Assembly: GCF_900129725.1 (NCBI RefSeq)
Contig: NZ_FQWQ01000001.1
Coordinates: 1,426,001 to 1,490,000 of the forward strand
Length of the DNA stretch: 64,000 bases
Direction of reading: 5' to 3'
From: Chryseolinea serpens
GTDB taxonomy: Bacteria > Bacteroidota > Bacteroidia > Cytophagales > Cyclobacteriaceae
Numbering within the stretch: the first letter of the stretch is position 1; every line of letters begins with the position of its first letter. Made by a program: the position numbers and the translations under genes. Positions 1 through 7,652 of the stretch are shown piece after piece. The notes under the pieces are model-generated. The model made no database searches. It was not told the origin of the DNA and worked only from the letters and a program-made list of their open reading frames with translations.

Positions 1-988
1 CGTCGGTCGGGAGTGCCAACGCCTGGCGCGACGAGTGGGTGAAGAGCACTTGCGCCTGCATGCCCGGCTTGAAAATCTCGTTGGGATTGGCGAGGGTCGC
101 GCGCAGCACCGTCACCACCGTGTTGGCGCGATACTCCGGGCTGAGAAAGGTCACCTTCGCCTCCACGGGTGTGGCCTCGTATCCATTCACCCGCACGCTG
201 ATCATGTCGCCGACCTTGACCAGCGAGGTTTCCTGCGGATAGGTCTCCGCTTCCAACCACAGTGTGCCTATATTTTCCAGTTGATAAAGCGCTGCCCCCT
301 CCTCGACGTATTGCCCTTCGGCTACGCGGATGGAGGTGATCAACCCCGAGGCCGGCGCCAGGAACGTGATCCGCTCCTTAAAAACTTTAGACTTCCCCAA
401 CTGGTCGACTTGGGCTGGGGTGAGGCCATAGCGCAGGAGTTTTTGTTCGGCACTTTTCAAAAACGTTGCATAGCGTGGATTCTCTTTGCCCAGCGCATCG
501 TATTGCGCTTTGGCCAACAGGTATTCGCGTTGCAGCGTTAGCAGGGTCTCGCTATACAACTCGTAGAGCGGCTCCCCTTTCTTCACAGGGCGACCGGTTT
601 CTTTCAGAAAAAGTTTTTCCACGCGACCGGCGGCGCGGCTGCTGATCACGGAAGAACCTTCCTCGTTCAGCGCCAGCTTTCCATTGATCACAATGGTCTG
701 GCCTACGGGCTGCGACGCAACTGCCGCGGTCGTGATGTTGGCCAGCCGCATTTGGTTTTCGCTCAACATGAGTTCGATGCCCGCTTTTTTGGGAACAAGA
801 TCCATTCCACAGATCGGACATTTCCCCGGTCCATCCTGAACCACCGCGGGGTGCATCGGGCACGTGTACTTTTCCGGCGCAGGCTTAGGTTGTTCATGCG
901 CATGATCGGCGTGCCCGGCAGCCGGTCGCTTTTCGGAACATGCCGCCAACACGGACAGTAAGGCGATGAATATGAATAGGGTTCTCAT
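1..988 (-). CDS. RND efflux periplasmic adaptor (CusB-like), 3' end outside window
   Basis: This is the periplasmic adaptor (membrane fusion protein) of a copper/silver tripartite efflux system, linking the inner-membrane RND pump to the TolC-like channel. About 329 residues are visible and the frame is open to the left edge. The start ATG at 988 is followed by a short lipoprotein-type leader ending in a Cys (LSVLAAC). A heavy-metal-binding domain then reads YTCPMHPAVV and CPICGMDLV at about residues 38-65, followed by an HlyD-type barrel-sandwich region. It starts one base after the stop of the adaptor gene before it, so the two are almost certainly cotranscribed. The two adaptors are different proteins. 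One may act as the true CusB and the other as an accessory metal-binding adaptor; this is inference. Confidence 0.9.
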   Translation of the reverse strand, partial: MRTLFIFIALLSVLAACSEKRPAAGHADHAHEQPKPAPEKYTCPMHPAVVQDGPGKCPICGMDLVPKKAGIELMLSENQMRLANITTAAVASQPVGQTIVINGKLALNEEGSSVISSRAAGRVEKLFLKETGRPVKKGEPLYELYSETLLTLQREYLLAKAQYDALGKENPRYATFLKSAEQKLLRYGLTPAQVDQLGKSKVFKERITFLAPASGLITSIRVAEGQYVEEGAALYQLENIGTLWLEAETYPQETSLVKVGDMISVRVNGYEATPVEAKVTFLSPEYRANTVVTVLRATLANPNEIFKPGMQAQVLFTHSSRQALALPTD

Positions 989-989
989 G

Positions 990-2303
990 TCAGGGATTGG
1001 TTTTAACAAAGCTTTCACTGTCGATCAGGTAATGGGCATTGGCGGCAATCTCTTCCGAAGGCGTCAGGCCTTGGGTGATCTCGATCCAACCCTTGGCATG
1101 GATGCCCGTGGTGATTTTCTTCGGCTTCAGCATGCTGCCGTCTTTGACAAACACCAGCCGGTCGCGCCCCATGTCCAGCACGGCATCGCGGGGCACCCAG
1201 AGGGATTCCTTGGCGGTGAGTTGGACTTTCGCGCGCACCAGGTGGCCGATGTGCAGGTCGTGCATGTGTTTGGTGTACACGCGCAGTTTCAAGAACTCCT
1301 CCCCCTGCGCGAAGTAGGGTTGCACAAAATCGATGGTGGCTTCTTCCTTCGTGCCGTTGCCGAAGTCGAGCGTGAGCACATCGCCTTTGCGGATGGCGCT
1401 GGCCTGGGCTGCGGGAACATCCAGTTCGATGCGCAACGCCGCCGTGTTCACAATGTTGAAGAGTGTCTGCCCCGCGCTGACGTAGTCGCCTTCGCGAAGC
1501 AGGGTAGCACTGGATGTCGCGCCGGTTGTTGATGGCGTGTTTGTGCCGGCATTTGCGGCGGATCCCATGCCATTATCGCTCATGCTCGTCGCTGGGCTGC
1601 TTGGCTTTTGAGGTAATGTCGGGGGTGTCTGCTGCGCGGCGGTCACAACGTATCCGCTGTATGGACTATAGATCGGAAAAGTAGTGGCCACCGTTTTCCG
1701 GGCTATCAGCTTCTGGATGTAATCCGCATCCACCCCCAGCAGTTCCAGTTTCCTTTTTGCTGATTCAACCAACGCCGTGTTCCCTGCATCGCTTTCCAAT
1801 ACAAAAAGCAATTCGCGTTGCGCGGTGAGCAGCTCGGGGCTGTACAACTCGGCCACTCTCTGTCCTTTGTTCACCGGTTGAAAGGCATACTTGAGAAACA
1901 CTTTCTCCAACCGTCCTCCGGTTCTCACCGAGAGGGTGTAGCTGCTCCGCGTGTCATAGGTGATGATGCCCTGCGTTTCTTGCGAAAGCGGCACCGTGCG
2001 GTATTCTCCTTTGATGGTCTTCACGTTGCTGGCGACTACCTCGTTGGTAGACTTCAGCAGCGGTGTCAGGTCGCCATCGGCGGCCGATACTTCGCCGGGA
2101 CGAGCTTTGCGCACCAGGTCCATCCCGCATACGGGGCAGGTGCCGGGTTTGTCGGCGAGCACCGTGGGGTGCATGGGGCAGGTATATTCATCGTGCGCCG
2201 TTTCCTTTTTTGTGCAGGCCATCAACCACACGAGACAAAGCGCAGCAAGTGCCAAGCGATGCAGGCTACCCGAAGTTTGATTATTCTTCCACTTGTTTCT
2301 CAT
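990..2303 (-). CDS. RND efflux periplasmic adaptor with heavy-metal-binding domain (CusB-like)
   Basis: This 437-residue lipoprotein is an HlyD/CusB-family adaptor for a metal RND pump. Residues 1-30 form a signal peptide with a lipobox (WLMAC). A heavy-metal-binding domain follows (YTCPMHPTVL...CPVCGMDLV, about residues 40-65), then the barrel-sandwich and beta-barrel regions. A Ser/Thr/Pro-rich linker (about 225-270, with TPPTLPQKPSSP and several NT/ST stretches) is inserted in the middle and is unusual for the family. The start lies 23 bases inside the end of the tolC-like gene, suggesting translational coupling. The adaptor downstream begins one base after this stop. The family is certain; that the metal is Cu(I)/Ag(I) is inferred from the neighbouring CopA and CusA. 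Confidence 0.9.
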   Translation of the reverse strand: MRNKWKNNQTSGSLHRLALAALCLVWLMACTKKETAHDEYTCPMHPTVLADKPGTCPVCGMDLVRKARPGEVSAADGDLTPLLKSTNEVVASNVKTIKGEYRTVPLSQETQGIITYDTRSSYTLSVRTGGRLEKVFLKYAFQPVNKGQRVAELYSPELLTAQRELLFVLESDAGNTALVESAKRKLELLGVDADYIQKLIARKTVATTFPIYSPYSGYVVTAAQQTPPTLPQKPSSPATSMSDNGMGSAANAGTNTPSTTGATSSATLLREGDYVSAGQTLFNIVNTAALRIELDVPAAQASAIRKGDVLTLDFGNGTKEEATIDFVQPYFAQGEEFLKLRVYTKHMHDLHIGHLVRAKVQLTAKESLWVPRDAVLDMGRDRLVFVKDGSMLKPKKITTGIHAKGWIEITQGLTPSEEIAANAHYLIDSESFVKTNP

Positions 2304-3528
2304 AGTTCGCGATCATGATGTAATACGACTCCCGTTTGCTTAAATATTCCAGTTGCGCCATGCTCAACGCTTCCCAGCCATCGAGCACCGCGGGCAGTTG
2401 TTCGCGGTTCTCTTCGTAGGCCAGCAGCACTGACTCGTAGTTCTTGCGCAAGGCGGGGATGATCTTCTCCGCATAGTTGGTGAGCTGCCGTTGCATGTTA
2501 TTGATCGGGCCCACCATTCCCCCCAGCATACCTTGCGTTTCGATGAGCAGCGCTTCCCGCTGGCGGCGCATGGCTTCGATGTCGTGGTGCATGCCTTTCA
2601 CTTCGGCTTTGTACATGCGCGACGACCAGGGCGCGATGGGTATGGAGATCATGGCCATGGCCGTGAATTGCGTGGGCATATCGCCGATGGGTTGCATGTG
2701 GTCGAAGCGAATTTTGAAATCTGGTTTGGCCTGCATGCGTTGCAACTGCTGATTCAGTTGCATCACCTGGATGGTCTTGTCGATCTGGCGCACGTCGCTG
2801 CGTTGCGCGCCGATCGCCGCCGTATCGGACAAGAGGGGGCTGAACCGGAAAGTCACTTCGGTGGTGGTGTCGATTTGCAGGGGCGTGGTTGCCGGCAAGG
2901 CCATCAGCGATTTTATCCGGAATGTTTTTTCATCGATGTCGCCCTGGGTCATCAACAACATATTTTGTACTTCCAGCAAGCGGCCTTCGGTTTTATAGAT
3001 GTTGCCGAGGCTGCCCTGGTTGTAGGGATAGCGCACGCGGGCCAGCTTCAGCATGAGTTCGAGTGTTTGCTCGTTTTCGCGAAGCACTTTCATTTTTTCG
3101 GTGGCAACCAGCCACTGGTAGTATAAGGTCCTCGCTTCCGCCCGCAAGGCATTGAACCTTACCGCACGCGCCTCGCCTTCCACCGCTGCGCGGGAGGCCA
3201 GGTAGTTTTGGTTGGCCCGCTGCTTGGCGGGGTTGGGGATCTGTTGCTCCATCGAGATCATGACCGAACCTTTGTCGCGTTCCTCCATCAGGCGCTGGCC
3301 TGGGTAGGGCGTCATAAAGGTTCCGGCGCCGACCATGGGAGCCATCCAACTTTTGGCGCCACCCGTGTAGGCCTCGTAGGCTTGCGCCCGTTGATCGTAC
3401 TCCTTCAGCATCGGGTTCGCACGATCGATGCGCGCGAGAACGCTGTCGAGGGTGACGACCTGCGCCATGACCGGCGACAGACCAAGCACCAGGAGTGAAA
3501 GCAGGATCAGGATGTTATGCTTTTTCAT
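2281..3528 (-). CDS. TolC family outer membrane efflux protein
   Basis: This outer membrane channel protein of about 415 residues completes the CusCBA-like tripartite pump. A signal peptide (MKKHNILILLSLLVLGLSPVMAQ) is followed by two long helical-hairpin repeats typical of outer membrane efflux proteins, rich in Gln/Glu/Arg heptad-like stretches. The start at 3528 was chosen because it begins a clean signal peptide; the longer frame to 3561 adds 11 residues that do not fit one. The start overlaps the end of the cusA C-terminal frame by 14 bases, and the 3' end overlaps the next adaptor by 23 bases, so the genes form one tight operon. The protein lacks an obvious lipobox Cys, unlike E. coli CusC. 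Confidence 0.88.
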   Translation of the reverse strand: MKKHNILILLSLLVLGLSPVMAQVVTLDSVLARIDRANPMLKEYDQRAQAYEAYTGGAKSWMAPMVGAGTFMTPYPGQRLMEERDKGSVMISMEQQIPNPAKQRANQNYLASRAAVEGEARAVRFNALRAEARTLYYQWLVATEKMKVLRENEQTLELMLKLARVRYPYNQGSLGNIYKTEGRLLEVQNMLLMTQGDIDEKTFRIKSLMALPATTPLQIDTTTEVTFRFSPLLSDTAAIGAQRSDVRQIDKTIQVMQLNQQLQRMQAKPDFKIRFDHMQPIGDMPTQFTAMAMISIPIAPWSSRMYKAEVKGMHHDIEAMRRQREALLIETQGMLGGMVGPINNMQRQLTNYAEKIIPALRKNYESVLLAYEENREQLPAVLDGWEALSMAQLEYLSKRESYYIMIANYEKQVEE

Positions 3529-5425
3529 ATACGTCAAGTTTACCGAGCTTGCGCAGCTCATATTCCTTTGTCATTAAAAAGATGAGGGGCGTCACCAGCA
3601 GGATGTGGGTGGACGATGTGAGCACGCCGCCGATCATGGGCAGCACGATGGGCAACATCACGTCACTGCCCACGCCCGTAGACCACAGCACCGGCACCAG
3701 GCCAAAGAGCGCCACCGACACCGTCATGAGTTTGGGACGCAAGCGTTTGGCCGCGCCGTGAATAACAAATTCTCTGAGTTCTTCCCGTGTGATCGTCTCG
3801 CTCGAGTTGCCGCGGAGTTTTACCAGTTGCTGCATGGCGTCGTTCAGGTAGATCACCATGACCACGCCCGTCTCCACCGCAATGCCAAACAACGCGATGA
3901 ATCCTACCGCTACAGCCACGGATAAATGCACTCCATAGAAGTAAACCATGTAGGCGCCACCGATCAGCGCGAACGGCACGGTGATGAGGCTGAAGAAGGC
4001 TTCGCGTATGGAATGAAAAGCAAGATACAGCGAGATGAAAATGATGAGCAGCACCACCGGCAAAATGATCATGAGTGTTTGCTGGCCACGGATCAGGTTT
4101 TCGTATTGCCCGCTCCATTCCAGGTAGTAACCGCTGGGCAACGTGCCCATTTGTTTGTTGATGGTCTCCATCGCCTCTTTCACTGTGCCCCCCAGGTCGC
4201 GATCGCGAACATTAAAGAGCACGGCGCCGCGCAGCAAAGCGTTTTCCGAAACGATCATCGGAGGGCCATCCTCAAATTTTATGTCCGCCACACTCGACAG
4301 CGGCACGATGCCCAATGCCGGCGTCTTCACCGGAATGCGTTTGATCTGGTCGATGCTGCTGCGAAAATCCTGTGCCAGGCGCACGCTGATGGTGAAGCGC
4401 TGGCGCCCTTCGATGGTCTGCCCGATGGCCGCACCCCCGATGGCCGATTCCACAATGGTGTTGACGTCGTTGACGCTCACCCCAAACCTGCCCAGCGCTT
4501 CGCGGTTCGCTTCGATGGTGAGGTATTTCCCCCCCGTGATGGGATCGACGTATAAATCTTTTACACCCGGAACCCCCGCCAGGGCTTTCTTCACTTTTTC
4601 CGACAGCGCATAGATGCTGTCGAGTTGCTGACCATATACTTTTACGCCGACATCGGTTCGAATGCCGGTCGAGAGCATGTTGATCCGGTTGATGATCGGC
4701 TGCGTCCAGCCGTTGACGACACCGGGGATTTGCATTTTGGCATCCAGTTCGTTGATGATGGCCGCCTTGGTGATGCCCGGGCGCCATTCCGATTTCGGTT
4801 TGAGCATGATGATGGTCTCGATCATGCTGATGGGCGAATTGTCGGTGGCGGTGTTGGCACGTCCCGCCTTGCCGAGCACCTTGTCCACTTCGGGTACCGA
4901 CTTGATGATCTTATCCTGCACCTGCAGGATGCGCTTCACCTCTTCGTTCGAAATGTCGGGCAAGGTTACCGGCATGAATAAGATGGATTGCTCATCCAAG
5001 GGCGGCATAAACTCCGTGCCCAGCGAAAGCAACAAGGGCACGCTCACCACCAAAGCGAGGATGTTGACCGCGAGCGTGGTCTTACGCCACTTCATACACG
5101 CGCGGATGACTGGCTCGTAGATTTTTTCCAACCCATGCGTGATCGGGTTATGCTTCTCGCTCCGGAATCTCCCTTTCATAAAAAACGAAATGATCACCGG
5201 CGCCAATGTCACGACCAACACCGCGTCCACTATTAGTATGAATGTCTTTGTCCAAGCCAGTGGATGGAACAACTTCCCCTCCTGCCCCGTCAGCAAAAAC
5301 ACAGGCAAAAATGAAGCGATGATGATGACCGTGGAGTAAAAGACTCCCCGCGAAACCTGCCGCGACGACTTCTCAATGATCGCCAGCCGCTCACCTTCCG
5401 GTATAGCATTATATTTTTTTCTCAT
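3515..5425 (-). CDS. cusA: CusA/CzcA-type heavy-metal RND pump, C-terminal part
   Basis: These 636 residues match the second two-thirds of a CusA-type proton-driven metal exporter, from just before transmembrane helix 5 to the end. Features include the QEGKLFHPLA stretch, the second periplasmic pore region with INMLSTG, the PPMIVSEN segment and the RPKLMTVSVALFGLVP segment before the last helices. By comparison with E. coli CusA from memory, two of its three metal-binding Met residues appear kept (in INMLSTG and PPMIVSEN), while the GAMVGE-type Met is GAAIGQ here. The protein lacks helices 1-4, which are in the ORF immediately upstream (5437-6720). It begins at an ATG 12 bases after that ORF's stop. 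One added T in the short T run before that stop would join the frames. Read either as a frameshifted single gene or, less likely, as a naturally split pump. Confidence 0.85.
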   Translation of the reverse strand: MRKKYNAIPEGERLAIIEKSSRQVSRGVFYSTVIIIASFLPVFLLTGQEGKLFHPLAWTKTFILIVDAVLVVTLAPVIISFFMKGRFRSEKHNPITHGLEKIYEPVIRACMKWRKTTLAVNILALVVSVPLLLSLGTEFMPPLDEQSILFMPVTLPDISNEEVKRILQVQDKIIKSVPEVDKVLGKAGRANTATDNSPISMIETIIMLKPKSEWRPGITKAAIINELDAKMQIPGVVNGWTQPIINRINMLSTGIRTDVGVKVYGQQLDSIYALSEKVKKALAGVPGVKDLYVDPITGGKYLTIEANREALGRFGVSVNDVNTIVESAIGGAAIGQTIEGRQRFTISVRLAQDFRSSIDQIKRIPVKTPALGIVPLSSVADIKFEDGPPMIVSENALLRGAVLFNVRDRDLGGTVKEAMETINKQMGTLPSGYYLEWSGQYENLIRGQQTLMIILPVVLLIIFISLYLAFHSIREAFFSLITVPFALIGGAYMVYFYGVHLSVAVAVGFIALFGIAVETGVVMVIYLNDAMQQLVKLRGNSSETITREELREFVIHGAAKRLRPKLMTVSVALFGLVPVLWSTGVGSDVMLPIVLPMIGGVLTSSTHILLVTPLIFLMTKEYELRKLGKLDVYEKA

Positions 5426-5436
5426 AAGTCTTTGTG

Positions 5437-6720
5437 TTAAACCTCCTCAGGATTGAGCTCCTCAAAGCGATGCGACAAATGCTTATAAGCATTCTCCGCC
5501 ATAATGATCCCATTATCCACAATCACTCCAATCGCCAACGCCACCCCCGTCAGCGACATAATGTTGGACGTGATATCAAAAGCATTCAAAAGAATAAAGC
5601 TCGCGGCCAGCGTCACCGGGATCTGGATCAGAATACTCGCCGCACTCCGCCAATGAAACAAAAAGATCAACACCACCAGCGACACCACGATCATCTCCTC
5701 CATCAACGTCTTCTTCACCGACGACACCGACTCCTCAATAAGTTGACTCCGGTCATACACCACATTAAACTTCACGCCCTCGGGAAACCCTTTCGACACC
5801 TCCTCCATCTTCTGCTTCACCCGCCCGATCACTTCGTCCGCATTCTCGCCATAGCGCATCACGACAATACCCCCAACAGCTTCCCCTTCACCATTCAAAT
5901 CAAAGATCCCCAAACGCGTCTCCCCCGAGGTCTGCACCGTCGCCACGTCGCGGATGCTCACCGGCACGGTGTTCACCGTCTTCACAGGAATGTTCTCGAT
6001 CTCTTCGATGGATTGCAGATAGCCTGATGTCTTGATGATGTAACCGATGTCGCTCATCTCAAACTTGCGTCCACCGGTCTCGTTGTTGTTGGCCCGCACG
6101 GCCTGGATCACATCCTGCACTGACAGGTTGTAGTACGCCAATTTTGTGGGAATGAGACTCACCTGGTATTGCTTTTGAAAACCGCCGAACGAAGCGATCT
6201 CGCTCACGCCGGGCACGGTTTGGAGGCCGAACTTCACATACCAGTCCTGCAGGGCGCGTTGCTCACCCAAATCCATGCCTGGCGCCGTGAACGTGTACCA
6301 GAGAATGTGGCCCACCCCAGTTCCATCGGGACCCAATGTGGGCGTAGCACCTTCCGGCAATAAGCGGGCAGCATAGTTCAAACGCTCCAGCACGCGCTCG
6401 CGGGCCCAGTAGATATCAGTATCATCCTGAAAGATGACATAGACGAAGCTCATGCCGAACATCGACGTGCCCCGCACATATTTGATCTGAGGCAAACCTT
6501 GCAGGTTGGTGACCAACGGGTATGTCACCTGGTCTTCGATGATCTGCGGACTGCGGCCCATCCATTCGGTGAACACGATGACCTGGTTCTCCGAAACATC
6601 GGGAATGGCATCGATCTTGTTTACCCTGACGGCCTGAACACCCCAGGCCAACAACCCGGCGGCCACCAGCAACACCAGGAACCTGTTCCGCAAGGACAGG
6701 GAGATTATTTTTTCAATCAT
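5437..6720 (-). CDS. cusA: CusA/CzcA-type heavy-metal RND pump, N-terminal part
   Basis: These 427 residues form the amino-terminal part of a CusA-type RND pump. Transmembrane helix 1 (about residues 12-30) is followed by the first periplasmic porter region (IDAIPDVSENQVIVFTEW, LEGLP-like loop, GPDGTGVGHILWYTF). Helices 2-4 follow with the proton-relay region around GVALAIGVIVDNGIIMAENA. The frame stops at TAA (5437-5439), inside the cytoplasmic loop before helix 5, at the point where the next ORF takes over. A full-length CusA is about 1,040 residues, and the two pieces add up to 1,063. The alternative downstream frame carries TGA stops just upstream of this point, so the change of frame must fall within about ten bases. 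It is preceded by about 100 bases holding a GC-rich palindromic repeat. Confidence 0.85.
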   Translation of the reverse strand: MIEKIISLSLRNRFLVLLVAAGLLAWGVQAVRVNKIDAIPDVSENQVIVFTEWMGRSPQIIEDQVTYPLVTNLQGLPQIKYVRGTSMFGMSFVYVIFQDDTDIYWARERVLERLNYAARLLPEGATPTLGPDGTGVGHILWYTFTAPGMDLGEQRALQDWYVKFGLQTVPGVSEIASFGGFQKQYQVSLIPTKLAYYNLSVQDVIQAVRANNNETGGRKFEMSDIGYIIKTSGYLQSIEEIENIPVKTVNTVPVSIRDVATVQTSGETRLGIFDLNGEGEAVGGIVVMRYGENADEVIGRVKQKMEEVSKGFPEGVKFNVVYDRSQLIEESVSSVKKTLMEEMIVVSLVVLIFLFHWRSAASILIQIPVTLAASFILLNAFDITSNIMSLTGVALAIGVIVDNGIIMAENAYKHLSHRFEELNPEEV

Positions 6721-6762
6721 GATTGAAAACGTAAGAGGAATTGAAATAAAAGGAGTTATGCA

Positions 6763-6788
6763 CCCGCCTTCGCTAAAGCTACGGCGGG
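6763..6788. repeat. 26-bp GC-rich palindromic repeat, copy 1
   Basis: The imperfect palindrome CCCGCC-TTCGCTAAAGCTAC-GGCGGG resembles bacterial REP-type elements. A second copy in inverted orientation lies at 7316-7341, on the other side of the HYC_CC_PP gene. The match extends a few bases further (GCTTGCCCGCCG-AGCTT core). Confidence 0.7.
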
Positions 6789-6827
6789 CAAGCCAGCGGG
6801 CAGGCCGGCAGGCAAGGAAAGATCAGA

Positions 6828-7235
6828 TCAAATGAGGAAGACCCGCAGCGAAACGGTGCGGTCTGTCGATCGTAATGGGGGATCGTAATAATTAAAGAAC
6901 GTGCGCGCTACGGGCGCTGTAGGAATGATCTCGGCAATGAGTACCGACGGCTGTTCAAGGTCCACTACAGGAGCGTGGCCAATATGATATTCTGAAAGGG
7001 TATGCTTGAAGCCCTGTCCTTCATGCACAACGGTCTCGTCTTCACAGCAGGGCTTTTGAAGATGACGATGACATGGCGGCATTTGTTGCTCCATCCCGCA
7101 CTTTTCAGCTTTGGTAAGCAAAGCCATATTCTGCACTTGGCCTCCACACCGGTGTATACCCACGATGAAGCTGCTGGAGGAGATAAACACCAGCAGACTA
7201 AAGGTGAGGGCCGATATGAAGCGTATGGCTTTCAT
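6828..7235 (-). CDS. HYC_CC_PP family protein
   Basis: This exported protein of about 135 residues fits the Bacteroidota HYC_CC_PP family, named for its spaced motifs. Here they read HRCGG after the signal peptide, CC in the middle (KPCCEDE), and YYDPPL near the C-terminus. The start at 7235 gives a normal signal peptide (MKAIRFISALTFSLLVFISSS); a longer frame to 7298 is possible but adds hydrophobic residues without a leader pattern. The function is unknown. The many Cys, His and Met residues (CRH-type, MEQQMPPCHRH) and the position between an HMA metallochaperone and cusA suggest copper binding or sensing in the periplasm; this is inference. Confidence 0.8.
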   Translation of the reverse strand: MKAIRFISALTFSLLVFISSSSFIVGIHRCGGQVQNMALLTKAEKCGMEQQMPPCHRHLQKPCCEDETVVHEGQGFKHTLSEYHIGHAPVVDLEQPSVLIAEIIPTAPVARTFFNYYDPPLRSTDRTVSLRVFLI

Positions 7236-7315
7236 GACAATGGCTACAAAGATAATGTTTTTTTTAATATGGTGAATAAGCCGCCAATGGACCGCCACAC
7301 GAAGCGCTTTGCTTG

Positions 7316-7341
7316 CCCGCCGAAGCTTCAGCGAAGGAGGG
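7316..7341. repeat. 26-bp GC-rich palindromic repeat, copy 2
   Basis: This is the second copy of the palindrome seen at 6763-6788, in inverted orientation, with CCCGCCG at one end and GGAGGG at the other. It lies just downstream of the HMA protein gene and upstream of the HYC_CC_PP gene. Three or four positions differ from copy 1. Confidence 0.7.
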
Positions 7342-7359
7342 CGCCTTTGCGGTTAAAAA

Positions 7360-7563
7360 TTACTGCACCCTCTCCCCTACATACCCAGCTTTCTTCAAAG
7401 CCTCCAGGACCTTCCCCTCCTCCCCGTCTACGCTAAGAATCTTAGCAGGGTTCTCAATATCCACCTTCCAATTCCCAACCCCAACAGCCTCATCCAAATG
7501 CGGCGTCACTTTTGCCACACATCCCATGCACTTTATATTCGTCTTGAATTTTGATGTTTCCAT
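7360..7563 (-). CDS. heavy-metal-associated (HMA) domain protein, CopZ-like metallochaperone
   Basis: This 67-residue cytoplasmic protein consists of a single HMA domain. The metal-binding loop reads KCMGCVAKV, with a CxxC pair at about residues 11-14, followed by the beta-alpha-beta-beta-alpha pattern ending in ALKKAGYVGERV. Such proteins carry Cu(I) to P1B ATPases. It follows the copA gene by about 90 bases in the same direction, which supports that role. The loop is CMGC rather than the more common CxGC of CopZ. No signal peptide is present. Confidence 0.9.
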   Translation of the reverse strand: METSKFKTNIKCMGCVAKVTPHLDEAVGVGNWKVDIENPAKILSVDGEEGKVLEALKKAGYVGERVQ

Positions 7564-7652
7564 ACCATTTTGATTTTGATTCTCTATACAAATAAACGCA
7601 ACCTTCGCCTCGCCGGTGTTTCAGAATTACCGGAAAGGTTTACATAATTCCC

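Noticed and set aside
5440-5449. GGAGG as a ribosome site for an independent cusA C-terminal gene
   Set aside because: It is about 16 bases from the ATG, too far for normal use, and Bacteroidota rely little on such sites; it is also simply the Glu-Glu codons of the first frame.
5424-5450. Programmed frameshift in cusA
   Set aside because: The run of A (AGAAAAAAATAT) lies after the stop of the first frame, outside the window where a shift could join the two frames, so a deletion is simpler.
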